Assembly (NCBI RefSeq): GCF_030272615.1
Contig: NC_081408.1
Location: forward strand, 767,163,330-767,223,329
Source: Cryptomeria japonica
Taxonomy: Eukaryota > Streptophyta > Pinopsida > Cupressales > Cupressaceae
Direction of reading: 5' to 3'
DNA: 60,000 nt
Position numbers and translations under genes: made by a program
In this document: piece after piece, positions 1-11,375 of the stretch
Layout of the letters: every line of letters starts with the position of its first letter
Numbering within the stretch: the first letter of the stretch is position 1
Notes under the pieces: model-generated
The model's input: the letters and a program-made list of their open reading frames with translations, nothing else
The model's database searches: none
What the model was told of the DNA's origin: nothing

Positions 1-450
1 TCTCCCTTCTAGATGCCCTATGACATGTTAAAGCACACATCGACACGTGTCACTCCCTTTTACAGCTCATTTATGTATCCGATACAAATTATTTTTCCTA
101 TTTCAGGAGTACAAACTTCCGGAGGCCATAACTTGAGAACCGGGTGTCCGATTGACGAACCGTTTGAAGCACCATAAATCTCGCGAAGTGCTCTATCACC
201 TCGTAACCGGCTTCGCCGGTTACGGCCACTTTTTAGGGCATTTCGGAGCCTCTAAAGTCCCCAAAATTAAGTTTAAACATTTTATTGCACCCCTCCAAGA
301 CGAAAACTTTAATATCTTCAAAACTAGCTGTGACCTTGCGACGCAACTTTACCGGAATGCTTATCTAGCCAACCAGAAGCTTCAGGGAGAGTTTCGCACC
401 ATTTCATGCTCAAATGAAAACTTACTATAAATAGTAACCTCGCATAAATG
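1..450. repeat. Unclassified repeat fragment with TATA-like end
   Basis: No protein family is recognisable; the longest open frame lacks an ATG start and is probably fortuitous. The stretch is less AT-rich than what follows and ends with a TATA-like motif (TATAAATA, 426-433) just before the LINE homology begins. It contains a perfect hairpin at 202-224. The promoter-like end suggests the U3 part of an LTR whose remainder lies outside the window, but no LTR boundary, PBS or partner copy is visible, so this is only inference. Confidence 0.35.
202..224. other. Perfect 10-bp hairpin
   Basis: The arms CGTAACCGGC and GCCGGTTACG are exact reverse complements separated by TTC. It lies inside the unclassified repeat. 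No T-tract follows, and a factor-independent terminator would not be expected in a plant nucleus, so no function is assigned. Confidence 0.6.
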
Positions 451-454
451 CAAG

Positions 455-2380
455 GTTGAGACACCATTTTTCCCAACAGACACTACCCTGTTTCTTGAAC
501 TCTCAGCCTAGAATATCAATTCCCTTATTCAAAAGCTTAAAATATTTGGCTCTATGTCTGGTGCTAGAATTTCAAATGCTAAATCTACTCTCCTGGGTTA
601 GAAAGATGAACCCCCTAATTGGCTTACTTCCTATGAGTTTTAGTGAGCAGACCCCAATGAGATTGTTCGATACCTCAGTATCCCCTTTTCTATTTTGCCC
701 TCTCTCAAAGAGATGTGGTAGTGGGTGAAGTGTAAAATTGATAAGAAACTACATAAATGGAATAATAGATTCCTCTCTCTAGCGGGTAGAGTTCAAGTCT
801 GTCAGAAAATTCTCTCATCTTATAGTGTGTATTGTTCTTCAGCTTGGATGTTTAATGATTATCAAATACTTGACATCTAGAATACTATTAGTCAATACAT
901 GTGGTCTGATGGTAGAGGTGTAACAAGATGTATGTTGTTAATTGGAAATGGTGCCACATAGCCAAAAAGTTTGGTGGCCTTGGGCTAAAAGACCTCAAGA
1001 CTCAAGGCATTGCTCTCACCACAAAATGGATCTTCCATGTGCTAGATGGGATGGAGCCTTGGAAGGTCTTGATTAGAAATAACATTGAAAGGGGTGTTCC
1101 TAAAAATGCTAAATCCTAGAAGTCCCTCCCTCTTGTTGATCTTGTCGCAGGCAGGTTTCCTATCTTCGTGCAAGGCTCATGTGTTTTTAGATCCATCTAG
1201 AAATCTGGGGAACATGTTAAAAGTCTTGTTGACAACCCTGGTGTTAGCAGTAATGGTGTTCTTCATGGGGAAAGATCCATATGGTGGAATCTCTACCATG
1301 CTAATAAACCTCTTGCCCTTACCCAAGGCTGCTTGGCCAAACTATGGGCTAGAACTGGTATTAATTACTTCTTGGATTTGTTTAAAAATGATACTCTGAT
1401 CAGCTGGCAAGAATTAAGCTCCTCCTTTAACCTTCCACCTACCTAGAAAACAACCTACCTCATGGTTTAAAGAGCCCAGGAAACCCTTGCTCTACCCTCC
1501 ACTACTGACTTGGATTCCCAAAGATTTTTGACCTTCAAGTGGAAAGATGGCTCCCCCTTACCCAAGGTCAAGAGCCGTAGTATTTATAATTTGATTTCTA
1601 AGGATGATTCTATTATTGAACATACTAATTTAATGTGGTACTTGGATCTGTCTATTAATCTTTGGCAAAAATTCTTTCTTCGGATCTAGAAAAGCCTGAT
1701 CCCTCCTAAAATACAGTGCTTTAAGTGGCAGCTTATTAGTGATAGACTTCCCTTGAGAAAATATCTATTTAATACTGACATGTGCTCCATTTGCAGACTT
1801 CCTGACAGTTGCAGGCACATATTCTTTGACCATTCTTTCACCAGGGAGGTTTGGTTAATGTTTGGTTTTGGTACTCCTATTCATGTGAATGTTTTTAACA
1901 TTATTTCTGGTCATATTGTTGTGTTAAAAAAGATGCTAATTTGTTCTAGTTTATTTTATCCTCTTATATCCTCTGGTTTATATGGAAAATTAGAAATGAA
2001 GATAGGTACAATGGTGACACCAGATGTCTTACTAAGTCTTATCGTAGACTCACCTTATTTAAAATTAATTCTCAAGTTTGTCTTCTTATGAACATGGAAA
2101 AACATAAGCTCCTTTGATTTCTCAAAGATGGGCATGCCGCCATGTTCATATATGAGATGAAGAATGGCTATGAATGGAGGTAGCTCGCGAACAACCTATC
2201 TTCCTTCGAACAAGCTTTGAAGAAGCTGCACATCGAGATTTGCAACAACATGATACCTAATGTTGATTACACTGCCATGCTTGCTCTAATTCAGGACAAA
2301 AATAAGGTGATCTGGATGGACGGGGCCCAAGGATGGACCACCTAAGTGGACTCCTTCGATGACATTTTGCACTAGATCAC
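455..2380 (+). pseudogene. LINE ORF2 remnant: RT C-terminal part and zf-RVT domain
   Basis: Following one frame with readthrough of stops and a few frame changes gives the familiar plant LINE order. First comes FGSMSGARISNAKS (about 540-585), then KLHKWNNRFLSLAGRVQVCQ (about 750-805), then GGLGLKDLK with a KW motif (about 971-1035). The zinc-binding region follows, with FKWKDGS (about 1535), the IPPKIQCFKW region (about 1700) and CSICRLPDSC...HIFFDH (about 1785-1835), the C-C-H-H pattern of the zf-RVT family. A tail with MFIYEMKNGYEWR (about 2140) extends to about 2380. Several TAG/TAA stops sit at expected Gln or Trp positions, so this is a dead copy. The YADD/FADD catalytic motif of RT is not present, and no RNase H domain is seen after zf-RVT. 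Confidence 0.85.
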
Positions 2381-2549
2381 TATTTTCTTATATTTTTGTA
2401 TACCGACTCTACTTGTATAGTCTCCATAGATAGATAGGATTTTCTATGTCTTGGTGATATCTTCCTCGGTGACTTTGGTGGTTGAGGCATTGCCTCTTTG
2501 TAAATTTTTGTAAACACTGTTACTCTCAATTTTCAATACAAAAAAATAA
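455..2549 (+). mobile_element. 5'-truncated LINE (non-LTR retrotransposon)
   Basis: Only the 3' part of a plant LINE is present: the end of the reverse transcriptase ORF, the zinc-binding domain, a C-terminal tail and a 3' UTR ending in an A-rich stretch (CAATACAAAAAAATAAT, about 2533-2549). The endonuclease and catalytic RT core are missing, as expected for 5'-truncated LINE copies made by incomplete target-primed reverse transcription. No target-site duplication was identified because the 5' flank is itself repeat-like. Confidence 0.85.
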
Positions 2550-3715
2550 TTATTTATTGTAGTATATATGAAACTATGGAATAATATATTATTAAATTTG
2601 ATAATATAATATTATATAATAATTTAATGAAAAATAAGAAAATTTATATGACAGATTATAATTTTAAAATTACATAATATTCATCAATGAAATTTATATT
2701 TAAATATATTATTTAATTATAACTAAATAATATTAAGAAGTGTAAATTTACGTGGTTAATACATTAATAATAACTTCACTATACTAAACAAAATAAGAAT
2801 TTATTATTAATATAAATGTCAACATTATATATAATAATACTTTTAAATAATATAATTGTTTTCCTTAAATGAGCATATATAACGAATTCTCAAAATCCAT
2901 ACAATGGAAACTATATAATATAAAATTTTACAATAAAATGATAAAAATTCAGCTAAGATATTAATATTAATTGATAAACTAATTACAATATAATATTATC
3001 TTAGTAATAATAAAATTGTTTATCCCTTTTATATATATAAAATTAGACAATATTATGTATTATTTATATAATATTTTAGAATATATTATTTTATATTAAA
3101 TTTTAAAATTTTTTATAATACAAACTATATAATATAATAAAAAATTAAATAAAATAGTAAAAATAATAAAAAATAAGTATAATTTTATATCATATCTGAC
3201 TTTGGGATATAAAATTAATTCAAAATAGGTGCCTTAAGAAGGATAATTCTCAATATATTTTATAAATAATATGATGGGCTTGATGGCCTGTTTACAATTT
3301 AGCTTTATAATTGATGTCTAACACTTAAAATATGAATGGTTGTAGTCGATAGCCTATCTTATTTCCTATTTGTAATCATGCCTATTATCCATCCTTATCA
3401 AGCTAAAATTATGTAAAACATGTTTAGATTGTATTCTATCTTTGTTTTTTCGTTTCTTTCGCATGGAGATTGAGTCCTTGCAAATTCAACACCCATATGT
3501 GTCAATTTCTTCCACAACATCAAATGAATCAACCAAAATTAAGCAAATCCAAACCTTACAGGCTATCTACTATTTCACCTTTTTTACTTTAAAAGTATAT
3601 ATATATATATATACCTAAATAAATTTTTAGTCTTACTACTATTATTTTACTACTACGATTTCTATTTGAACCTTTTTCATGTTATTTATTATCTTAGTTT
3701 AATTTATATCTTATT
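2550..3715. other. AT-rich spacer without recognisable genes
   Basis: The stretch is extremely A+T rich, with many TAATA/ATATA runs, a short (TA)n tract at about 3597-3613 and no long open frame. I see no RNA gene or terminal repeat. It separates the LINE relic from the Helitron relic. Confidence 0.7.
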
Positions 3716-3726
3716 TACTAGGTATC

Positions 3727-6700
3727 ATGCAACCTAGGAGAAATTTTGAATCTGATGCAGAAAGGAAAGAGTATCGAAGACAATATAGGAAGGGAAAAAG
3801 AGAACAAATGACAAATTTGGAGAAAGAAGGGAAAAAAAAGAGAAGAAATGAAGTAGATAGAGAAAGGTATGCTCAAAGAAAATACTAATGCCAATACAGA
3901 AATTAGAAATAGAATAAGGAGAACTATAAAATATTGACATGAATGGATTCCAAGAAATAATTCAACAATAACCAAATGAAATTAGTGGACAAATCCAAGT
4001 CACTACTGACAACATAAACAAAAATACAAAGCCAATTACATTCGAAGAACATATTTCTCAGTTACCTTTTCAAAATATTCCACATGCTCAGCAAGATACA
4101 AATTAACAACAATTTCAATTTTCTTCTCAATCCAACACACCAAACAATATCAATCTAAATGGAATACTTGTCACTGGTTTCAAAGATATGCGGTCTACAT
4201 TTCATTACCATTTAGATGCATATAATTTTATATCGATGTGTTAAATTGATGAAGAGTCTTATGTGGGAATCAAAGTTTTTCACAATTCAGAAGGACCTGT
4301 ATGTAATAGATGTAAACAAGAATAGGGAATTAACATTTTTTTAATTGTAAATAATATGAATCGCCAAATGCAACCAGTGGAACTCACAAGTTTGACTCAA
4401 GTAGAGGAGATTCTTAAATTGCTCATGTCAATCCAATTTTATAAGTAACACATGCAAGAGGTAGTCAATACAAATATAAAGGTCACACAATAAGTTTTCC
4501 ACAACATATTGATAACATTGCAAACAAATTTCCACACTCAATTGCAAAATTTCTAATCATAATAATTAAAGGGAAATATCAACGTGTCACTACATATCAC
4601 TTTACAATGAATAAGAACCATGTATATAGAGCATTGCAATATAAAGTCATACATGATAAATTTTATTTAGAAGTTACAATTGATCCAAATGTTCTTGATG
4701 ATTTACCATCAAATTTATATGATAATATTTTTAATCAATTATGAACAGTACATATGGAATTTGATTCAGATAGAAATGAAATCATCTTTGTTGGACAAGT
4801 CATGAAAATTAGTGAAGATAACATTATTCAGCATACTACATTGATGGCTTCAAGACCACCAAATGAAAAAAGATAAATAGAGTTAATTCATGCATGGATG
4901 AATAATGCAACAATAAATCCAATTCCAATGATTGAATGGACAAAAATAAGTGCATCTCCTATAAATGAGTATACTATATCAAGACTTTTAGATATGATAT
5001 TTTTGATATTATTTCCTACTGGTCAATGTGATTGGTTAGAACATAGAATGAAACAAGTACATTTGCATGAATATATCAAACATTTGATACAATACAAAGA
5101 CAATTGATTTGGAAAACATCCATGGTTCCATTACTACATGACAAACAAGATCATGAGACATCATGCAAAAACATCAACTGTTGTTTTTGTCAAAAGAGGT
5201 TTTCATGAAATGCCAATCACTCTAATGGAGCTTTGAAATCACATGGAAAGTATGCCACAGTCACACCTATCAAATAGATTGATGAAATTTGGAACTTCTT
5301 TAAGGGGTACAAGATCATATAAGACCAAATGTCAAGTCGAACTAATAGATATGCATCACTGAATTGGCACATGGAAAGTATGTCAATCATAGATAGGCAT
5401 GCCAATCACTATAATAGAACTTTGAAATCACATGGAAAGTATGTCATAGTTGCACCTACTAGATAGATTGCTATGATTTGGAATTAATTTATGGGGTAAA
5501 AGGTCATATCAAACCAAATGTCACATCTAACAAACAAACATGCTTCACCAAATTGGCACACCAACAATTTTCTTTACACTAAGCACAATAGATTTGTATT
5601 GGCCAGACTTACATGCACTAATGCTCGAAACAACACTGACAACTCCACATGCAAAACATGTTTGGCAGAAATAAAATGTTATTCAATACCCTCATATAGT
5701 TACACAGTATATACATTTATGACATTCCACTTTTAGGAAAGACGTAGAAAAAGGAATGAATATCATAGACTATTGGCATAGATATGAATGACAACATAGA
5801 GGGTTAGCACACATATATGGAATCCTGTGGCTACACGGATCACCAAACATGGATAGAATTGATTGGTCAAATGAGGGGAAAAAAAAAGATTTGACAAGAA
5901 TATTTCAACTTCATTGTTCATGAATGGAATCCGAGGGAAGATAGATACCAAAGAAACATACAAGTACTTTAATAATTTTTAATGTAATCATATACACATT
6001 CATTATTCTCCTAGATGCTTTACAAATTTGATAAATAATGAAAGTAAATTTTTTTTGCATTCAATCCATAATTTTCCTTCACATCCATGTTTAAAAAATA
6101 CAAGACAAATCATGGAAACAAATATTGACAATGACTATGAGGAGATAGAGAACACTATAGAAAGACATACAATATTCAGAGAAGGAGCATGTTTACATAG
6201 AAAAAGAGAAAAAAGTATTTTTGGTACATATCTCTATTAAGAATAAACATCTCATTATAATAACAATTATTAACATATTCATTAACAACATATAACTCTA
6301 TGTTACTTATGAAACCCATAGGTATAATGCTCCCTAGACAATAAATTTAGAAGGATCAAAATTTTATGAAGATTTACAAACTAAAGAGAAGAAATTTGAA
6401 ACTATAAGAAATAATGAGAGAATGAACACACATGATCAATATATATTACAACTTTGGAGGGAAAACATAGATTGGCAACCTATTCTTTTAAAACATGCCA
6501 TCATAAAATATATTGTGAAGTACACAACAAAAGTAGCAAAAAACTCAGAAAGATACCAATAAATGCTATTATGACTAGCAAATGTTGAAAATCCAAAGAT
6601 CCAGCTTCCAAAGCCTATAGAAATATTTTAACTAAGATAATTATAGAGAGAGATATTGGAGCGCAAGAGACAAGCCATATGCTCTAAAAATTACCATTGG

Positions 6701-6770
6701 TACAAAGCAGCAAAAGATTTATTAATCTAAATACATGTCAACTAAAGTTTTTAAACGTGTAATACAAAAT
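3727..6770 (+). pseudogene. Helitron Rep (DUF6570-like and Helitron-like N domain), degenerate
   Basis: The N-terminal basic segment starts near 3727 and contains RRQYRKGKREQ. A DUF6570-like part shows PVCNRCKQE (about 4294-4320) and LTQVEEILKLLM (about 4393-4430). The Helitron-like N domain follows: INEYTISRLLDMIF with LFPTGQCDWL and LHEYIKHLIQY (about 4955-5100), then GKHPWFHYYMTNKIMRH. The replication-initiator histidine motif at 5806-5820 reads AHIYG where autonomous copies have HIHG, so the second His is Tyr (TAT, 5815-5817). The paired tyrosines of the nicking site are kept in KYIVKY (codons 6509-6511 and 6521-6523). An ERDIGAQETSH segment at about 6650-6675 corresponds to the family's conserved SAQE motif. 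Multiple stops and frame changes show that it is dead. Confidence 0.8.
5211..5562 (+). repeat. Tandem duplication, about 189-bp period, inside Rep region
   Basis: A block beginning TGCCAATCACT at 5211 recurs at 5400, with matching words such as TTTGAAATCACATGGAAAGTATG split across both copies and the later CATATxAxACCAAATGTCA. The copies differ by scattered substitutions, so the duplication is old. It interrupts the conserved part of the Helitron-like N domain after the IMRH motif. Confidence 0.75.
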
Positions 6771-6899
6771 GAAGAACACACAATATCTTCCATTGATGCA
6801 TACAAATATAGGTTGCTCGCTATGGAAGCAATATCATTAATTGATGTTGCAAAATATTCGATATATAATGCTTAAAGAAAAGGACCAATTATGTGGATC

Positions 6900-8857
6900 C
6901 TGAGGAAAGAAATAAGTATTGTAAGTCTTTCCAAGGTTTATATCTATTCCTCCACAAGATAGAGATAAATGGGTAAACTTTTCTTTCTCAGAATTACTGC
7001 TTTACAAACCTTTTCATGACATTGAAAGGGACAAAGGTCATGATGAGGATACAATATTATTGAATTGGGAAAACTTCAATTATAATCCATGGCGTGTGCA
7101 AAGAAGACTAGAGGATGGAAATGTTGATAACAATGAAGACTCTGAACATGATGAAAATGAGGTCATAGAAGAAGCTACAATAGACAATGAATGGGAAATT
7201 ATATCAAGACTTCGTCATGCTAAGATAAGGCAAATTTTAGAAATAGATATTCTTGGAAGAACAAATATAGATAAATTAACAAATTGGTCTATTGAATTCC
7301 AAGGTGAACAATATGCAAATGAAGCTATCAATTTTAGTAATACCATAAGAAATTCTAGTTGTCTCATTCATGACGAAATTCCACAATTCAGAAGCTATGG
7401 TAATCTTAGAAAACAACAAGAGAAATTAGTTAATACTATAATTTCACACTATTAGAGTAGTACAAATGAATGTCCATTATTTATGATAATACAAGGGACA
7501 ACATGAATAGGTAAATCTCATGTGATAGACGCTATACACCAAGCATTTCAAAATGCATCAAGACCAACTCTATCTCCTCTACTTCTCCTTGCACCAACTG
7601 GAGTTGCAACAATCAATATCGTGGCCTCAACAATTCATGCCCAATTATGAGTCCCAATAAGAGATTTAAATGAACTTGAGGGAACAAGATTAACAAGCTT
7701 CCAAGAAGAAATGGCACATGTTAGATACATATCGATTGATGAAATGAGCTTTATCGGTGAAAAGTTAATTGGAAATATAGATTCAAGATTACGTCAAGAT
7801 TTTCCAAAAAGTGCAAATCGAACATTTGCAGGTGTGCCATTCAATCAAGCTATTTCTATTAAATTCCTATGAATTTCATTTTTTTTTAGTAAATATGTCA
7901 AGTACTACATAAATATATATGAACTCAAATACTTATCATCTTAAACTATTTTTAGGAATATCTATTATTTTGGTTGGGGATCTTGGTCAATTGCCACTAG
8001 TTAATGATAAGCCACCATATCAAAGAAAAGAAAAACAAAAGTTATTAAGGGAAGAATTTAAAACTATTATTACTTTAGACCACGTCTTTTGGAAAGATGA
8101 ATAAAACAATGAGAAACAAAAATTCTACCAACTTCAATTAAATATAAGGGATGCAAAACCTACCATAGATGACTAGATGTTGTTAATGGCGTATTCTAAT
8201 ACAATAATTGATGTAGCAAACTACCAAAATTTTGACAATGATGTACATTTATTTGCAACAAATGATAATATTCACAATCACAAGAAAATGAAACAACACT
8301 CATTGCAAAATCTAGTAGCATGTAGCATTACCACAAGAACAAGAAGCAAAAAATGATGCTGAAGGAGGAATAGACGATGAACTTGATACTGAACTATTAT
8401 TGTGTAAGATTGCAATGGTTATGCTAACATCAAATATATGGATAGAAGCAAGACTTGTAAATGGAGCTCTTGGAAACATTCAAAAAATTGTATATGCACC
8501 TAGAAGTGGTCCACCACAACCACTAGTATATGTATTGGTTGAATTTGACAAATACTTAAGCATACCATTTGATGATTGCCATCCATTTATAGTTTCAATT
8601 ATAATAATTGAAAGGGGTGGTTCTTCATAGATACCATTGTGTTTGGCATGGGCACTAACAATACAAAAATCTCAAGGATTAACACTTGACAAAGCCACCA
8701 TTGATATAGGACCAACAAAAAGAACAAGCCTTACATTTGTAGCAATATATCGCATGAATTCATTACAAGGACTACAAATTATGCAACCATTCACATTTGA
8801 AAGATATGCAAAAATGAAAAAGGGAAAACAAATTGAAAGTAGAAAGAAAGAAGAATA
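6900..8857 (+). pseudogene. Helitron PIF1-type helicase domain, degenerate
   Basis: This is the 5'-3' DNA helicase half of a RepHel protein, expected to unwind donor DNA during rolling-circle transposition. The linker is recognisable by ELLLYKPFHDIERDKG (about 6990-7035) and LLNWENFNYNPW (about 7057-7092). Walker A is at 7495-7518 and reads G-T-T-stop-I-G-K-S; the stop (TGA, 7504-7506) replaces an expected GGA glycine. LLAPTGVATINI and TIHA follow (about 7585-7645), then SIDEMSF (Walker B, about 7732-7752), VGDLGQLP (motif III, about 7973-7997), MLTSNIWIEARLVNGALG (about 8421-8474) and LAWALTIQKSQGLTLDKATI (motif V/VI, about 8642-8701). An AT-rich insertion at about 7870-7955 splits motif III from upstream sequence. 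The gene has at least six stops. Confidence 0.9.
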
Positions 8858-8859
8858 GA

Positions 8860-9239
8860 GACTAAAAGCAATGGAAAATAACTTAAGTACAATTTTTTTT
8901 TTATCAATACATTATATTCATTTTTATAAAAAAATAATTAAAAGTAATATTCAATACTCATTACAAATATTATATATAAATATGTGTTCAATTGACTATT
9001 TCATGTTGCATGCTCTATTGTAATCACTATTTCCAATACATCTCTCTAATAAAAGTTCAAGAATTATGATAGATTTATAATATTTGAAAATATTTTTTTG
9101 TATGCAACAACTATCCCTAACGGTGACTATACTTATCATAATAGTTTACATAACATCTTTTCAATTGAAAGTTCACTAATCATTGTATATTGTATATTAT
9201 TTTAAACAAAATGTTACTGCAATAACATCAACTATTGAA
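8860..9239. other. AT-rich stretch, no gene seen
   Basis: Between the helicase relic and the kelch-like fragment the DNA is AT-rich with no extended open frame. It ends in a splice-acceptor-like TTGTAG followed by GTATCATG. The same GTATCATG word, also preceded by AG, occurs at about 3722 at the start of the Rep relic. This could be intron or Helitron non-coding sequence. Confidence 0.5.
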
Positions 9240-10290
9240 ATCTTGTAGGTATCATGAACAAAAAAAATAACAAAATCCCTGTGGGATAAGAATTAAGAAT
9301 GAAATTGGTTAAAAACATATTTGCATATCATTCTCCTCGTAGATGTAATTTCTTCCTGCACTTTTCTCCTTTTGGGTCCAAAGCAATACAATTATGGATT
9401 TTTGAGGGTGATGCAGATGTCTATATGTTACCTTCAAAGTTTCCAAGCTATTGTAAGTGCATTGAGGTGGTTTTCAACAATATATATTATTGTTTGAAAT
9501 GGTGAAAAGACAACGATTGTTATTTCTACATATATAAGAAATCTAATGCAAGTAATCCAACTTGGATAGAACTTTCAAGTATAAGACAAATCACAACTAC
9601 TTTACGTATTGATTTCATGTCAACCAATTTTGTTTCTTTGAGCAATCAAATTGTAATATTGCTTGGATAGTTGTACAAGAGCATGAATGGTTGATGCTAT
9701 ATTGAGATTTGCGAGTTAAAATTTGATGATTGGATTCAACTATTTGTTAAAAATTGTTGCTATTCTTTTGGAAGAGGTTTTTTTGTTATAAAGATAAATT
9801 TTACTAGATGAGAAATCATACAAACAATGGTGAAGTAATTGAATTTGATTATGGTACATTAACTTGGACAATATTACCATTTCCAGTGGATCCTACAACA
9901 ATGTACTTGCCAACAACAAGTTTCAACTCAGAAGAAGTACAAAGGAAAACTTATGAAAACTATTATGATGTTATGACTCATTGGAAGAGTTTTAGAACAT
10001 CTTGGGAATTAGTTGGATGTGACAATTACTTGCTATTGATTGACAAAGATTATAATAGAATATGGAAGTTAGACAAAAATAATAAAGAAGGTCAAAAAAA
10101 CAAATATATGGTCTCCTTTACACATCAATTCACCCAAAAAAATTCTCAGAACAGCAATCTGTAAGAAGGGAAGCATATTAATTGGTGGAGAAACAATATC
10201 ATTATATAATATTGAAGGAAGAGTAATTCAAAGTATCCAATTGTCACACTTTCATCCACAACTTATTGAAACAAATAAGTATGGTAATTA
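9240..10290 (+). pseudogene. Kelch/F-box-associated-like gene fragment
   Basis: Two open stretches (9299-9505 and 9808-10164) and the bridging sequence can be read together if stops and frameshifts are ignored. The pattern resembles beta-propeller blades of plant F-box/kelch proteins: PTWIELSSIRQ (about 9560-9592), a blade with FDDWIQLF, a RGFFVIKDKFY-like strand (needing a one-base frame change near 9790), then GEVIEFDYGTLTWTILPFP (about 9829-9885) and CDNYLLLIDKDYNRIWKL (about 10018-10073). Such proteins are usually substrate receptors of SCF ubiquitin ligases, but no F-box is visible here and the assignment rests on pattern only. It lies directly after the Helitron helicase on the same strand, the usual position for host sequence captured by Helitrons. 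Confidence 0.5.
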
Positions 10291-10602
10291 TATACCATTA
10301 CTTACCATACCAATGAATTGTATGAATGTATGATAGCCACAATAATTAATATTTTCATTTTAAATATTTACCAATGCAATTTCTATTACTTACAAAAAAA
10401 ATTAAATCTCCTATTTTAAAATACACTAAACTTTCAACATGTTCATTGTTATATTAACAAAAAATTTATCCTTATGAATATTTTTAAAATTTTAAAATGA
10501 TTATTATTTAACAAATGTTAACCTTCTCAAATGTTATATAATACATTCCACTCAAATGTTATATAATACATTCTATTTAATACAATGTATTGTGTTCTAT
10601 TT

Positions 10603-11049
10603 TGTAGGATTTTGCCAAGATCAAGGGCATAATGAAAAGCATAAAAGAGACAATAGAATGACAAGAACAAACTATATTCTCATCAATATGCAAATGATCA
10701 ACTGGATTAACCAATACAATGAATAGAGGCCTACTTATATAGGCAAGGCCATATGGATGTATGAGCCCACAAATATGACATGTGACTCAATGAGAAACAA
10801 GGGTAGGTAAGAAATACTAAGGGTAGGTAGGAGAAATAATATAATATTCCACAAGAGGTGGATGACCCATCGAATGTGGAGTGTAACAGCAAAATAAGAC
10901 CACAAAAGGTGGAATTTCTCCTACAAGCTCTATCCCTATGTGCACACTTCCCTAAGTGTCTCAAATCCAAACTACGAAGAGATGCATTATCCTAAGTTAA
11001 CTTAAGTAAGTGTAATAATATCCAAAATGAATATTTATTTACACCAACA
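10603..11049 (-). repeat. Copia-1 3' LTR
   Basis: This 447-bp copy begins TGTAGGATTTTGCC and ends TTTACACCAACA on the plus strand. It lacks a 6-bp AAAGCA-type repeat unit that is present in the other LTR near 17287. It is flanked on the left by TATTT (10598-10602). Confidence 0.97.
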
Positions 11050-11062
11050 CCCCCCCTTAAGT
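11050..11062 (-). other. Copia-1 polypurine tract
   Basis: On the minus strand the sequence next to the 3' LTR reads TTAAGGGGGGG immediately before TGTTGGTG. This is the expected plus-strand primer site. Confidence 0.85.
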
Positions 11063-11375
11063 GCAACTTAGGGGAATGAAGACTCAAGTCAACAATGCAA
11101 GATGGGTCCTGGCTACTAGGCCATGATAGGTACCCATGTACAATATGCAAATGCAAGAAAAACTATGCAATGCAATCTCTCACAAACAGAGAAAGGGAGA
11201 AAACCCAGTGGGAAAAAACTCCCCCCCAAAAGAGAGATGAATGTACAAAAGACTCTCAAAGTAGAAGGACAAAACCTCAAGGAGGAAAAAGTCCCCCCCA
11301 TAAGAGAGGAAGGAGAAGTCAGCTGACCCCCCCTAATGACACATCCTGCACCCCCAAGAGAGCTCACAATTGCTG
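11063..11375 (-). other. Copia-1 3' untranslated region
   Basis: Between the end of the RNase H frame and the PPT lies about 300 bp with repeated pyrimidine runs on the plus strand (CTCCCCCCC, GTCCCCCCC, ACCCCCCC). On the minus strand these read as further G-runs, like secondary polypurine tracts. No coding frame is credible. Confidence 0.6.

Larger units (their letters stand above)
3727..10600 (+). mobile_element. Helitron relic (RepHel-type) with adjacent gene fragment
   Basis: A long plus-strand relic carries, in order, a DUF6570-like segment, the Helitron-like N (Rep) domain and a PIF1-type helicase, the architecture of autonomous plant Helitrons. A kelch/F-box-like fragment follows at 9240-10290. 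I could not place the terminal 5' TC or 3' hairpin plus CTRR, so the outer limits are approximate, and it is not proven that the trailing fragment lies inside the same element. Copia-1 begins at 10603. Confidence 0.75.

Noticed and set aside
152-430. 92-residue open frame at the left end
   Set aside because: It lacks an ATG start, resembles no family, and lies in a repeat-like block.
3718-3975. Minus-strand hydrophobic open frames
   Set aside because: They are antisense shadows of the Lys/Arg-rich Helitron N-terminus on the plus strand.
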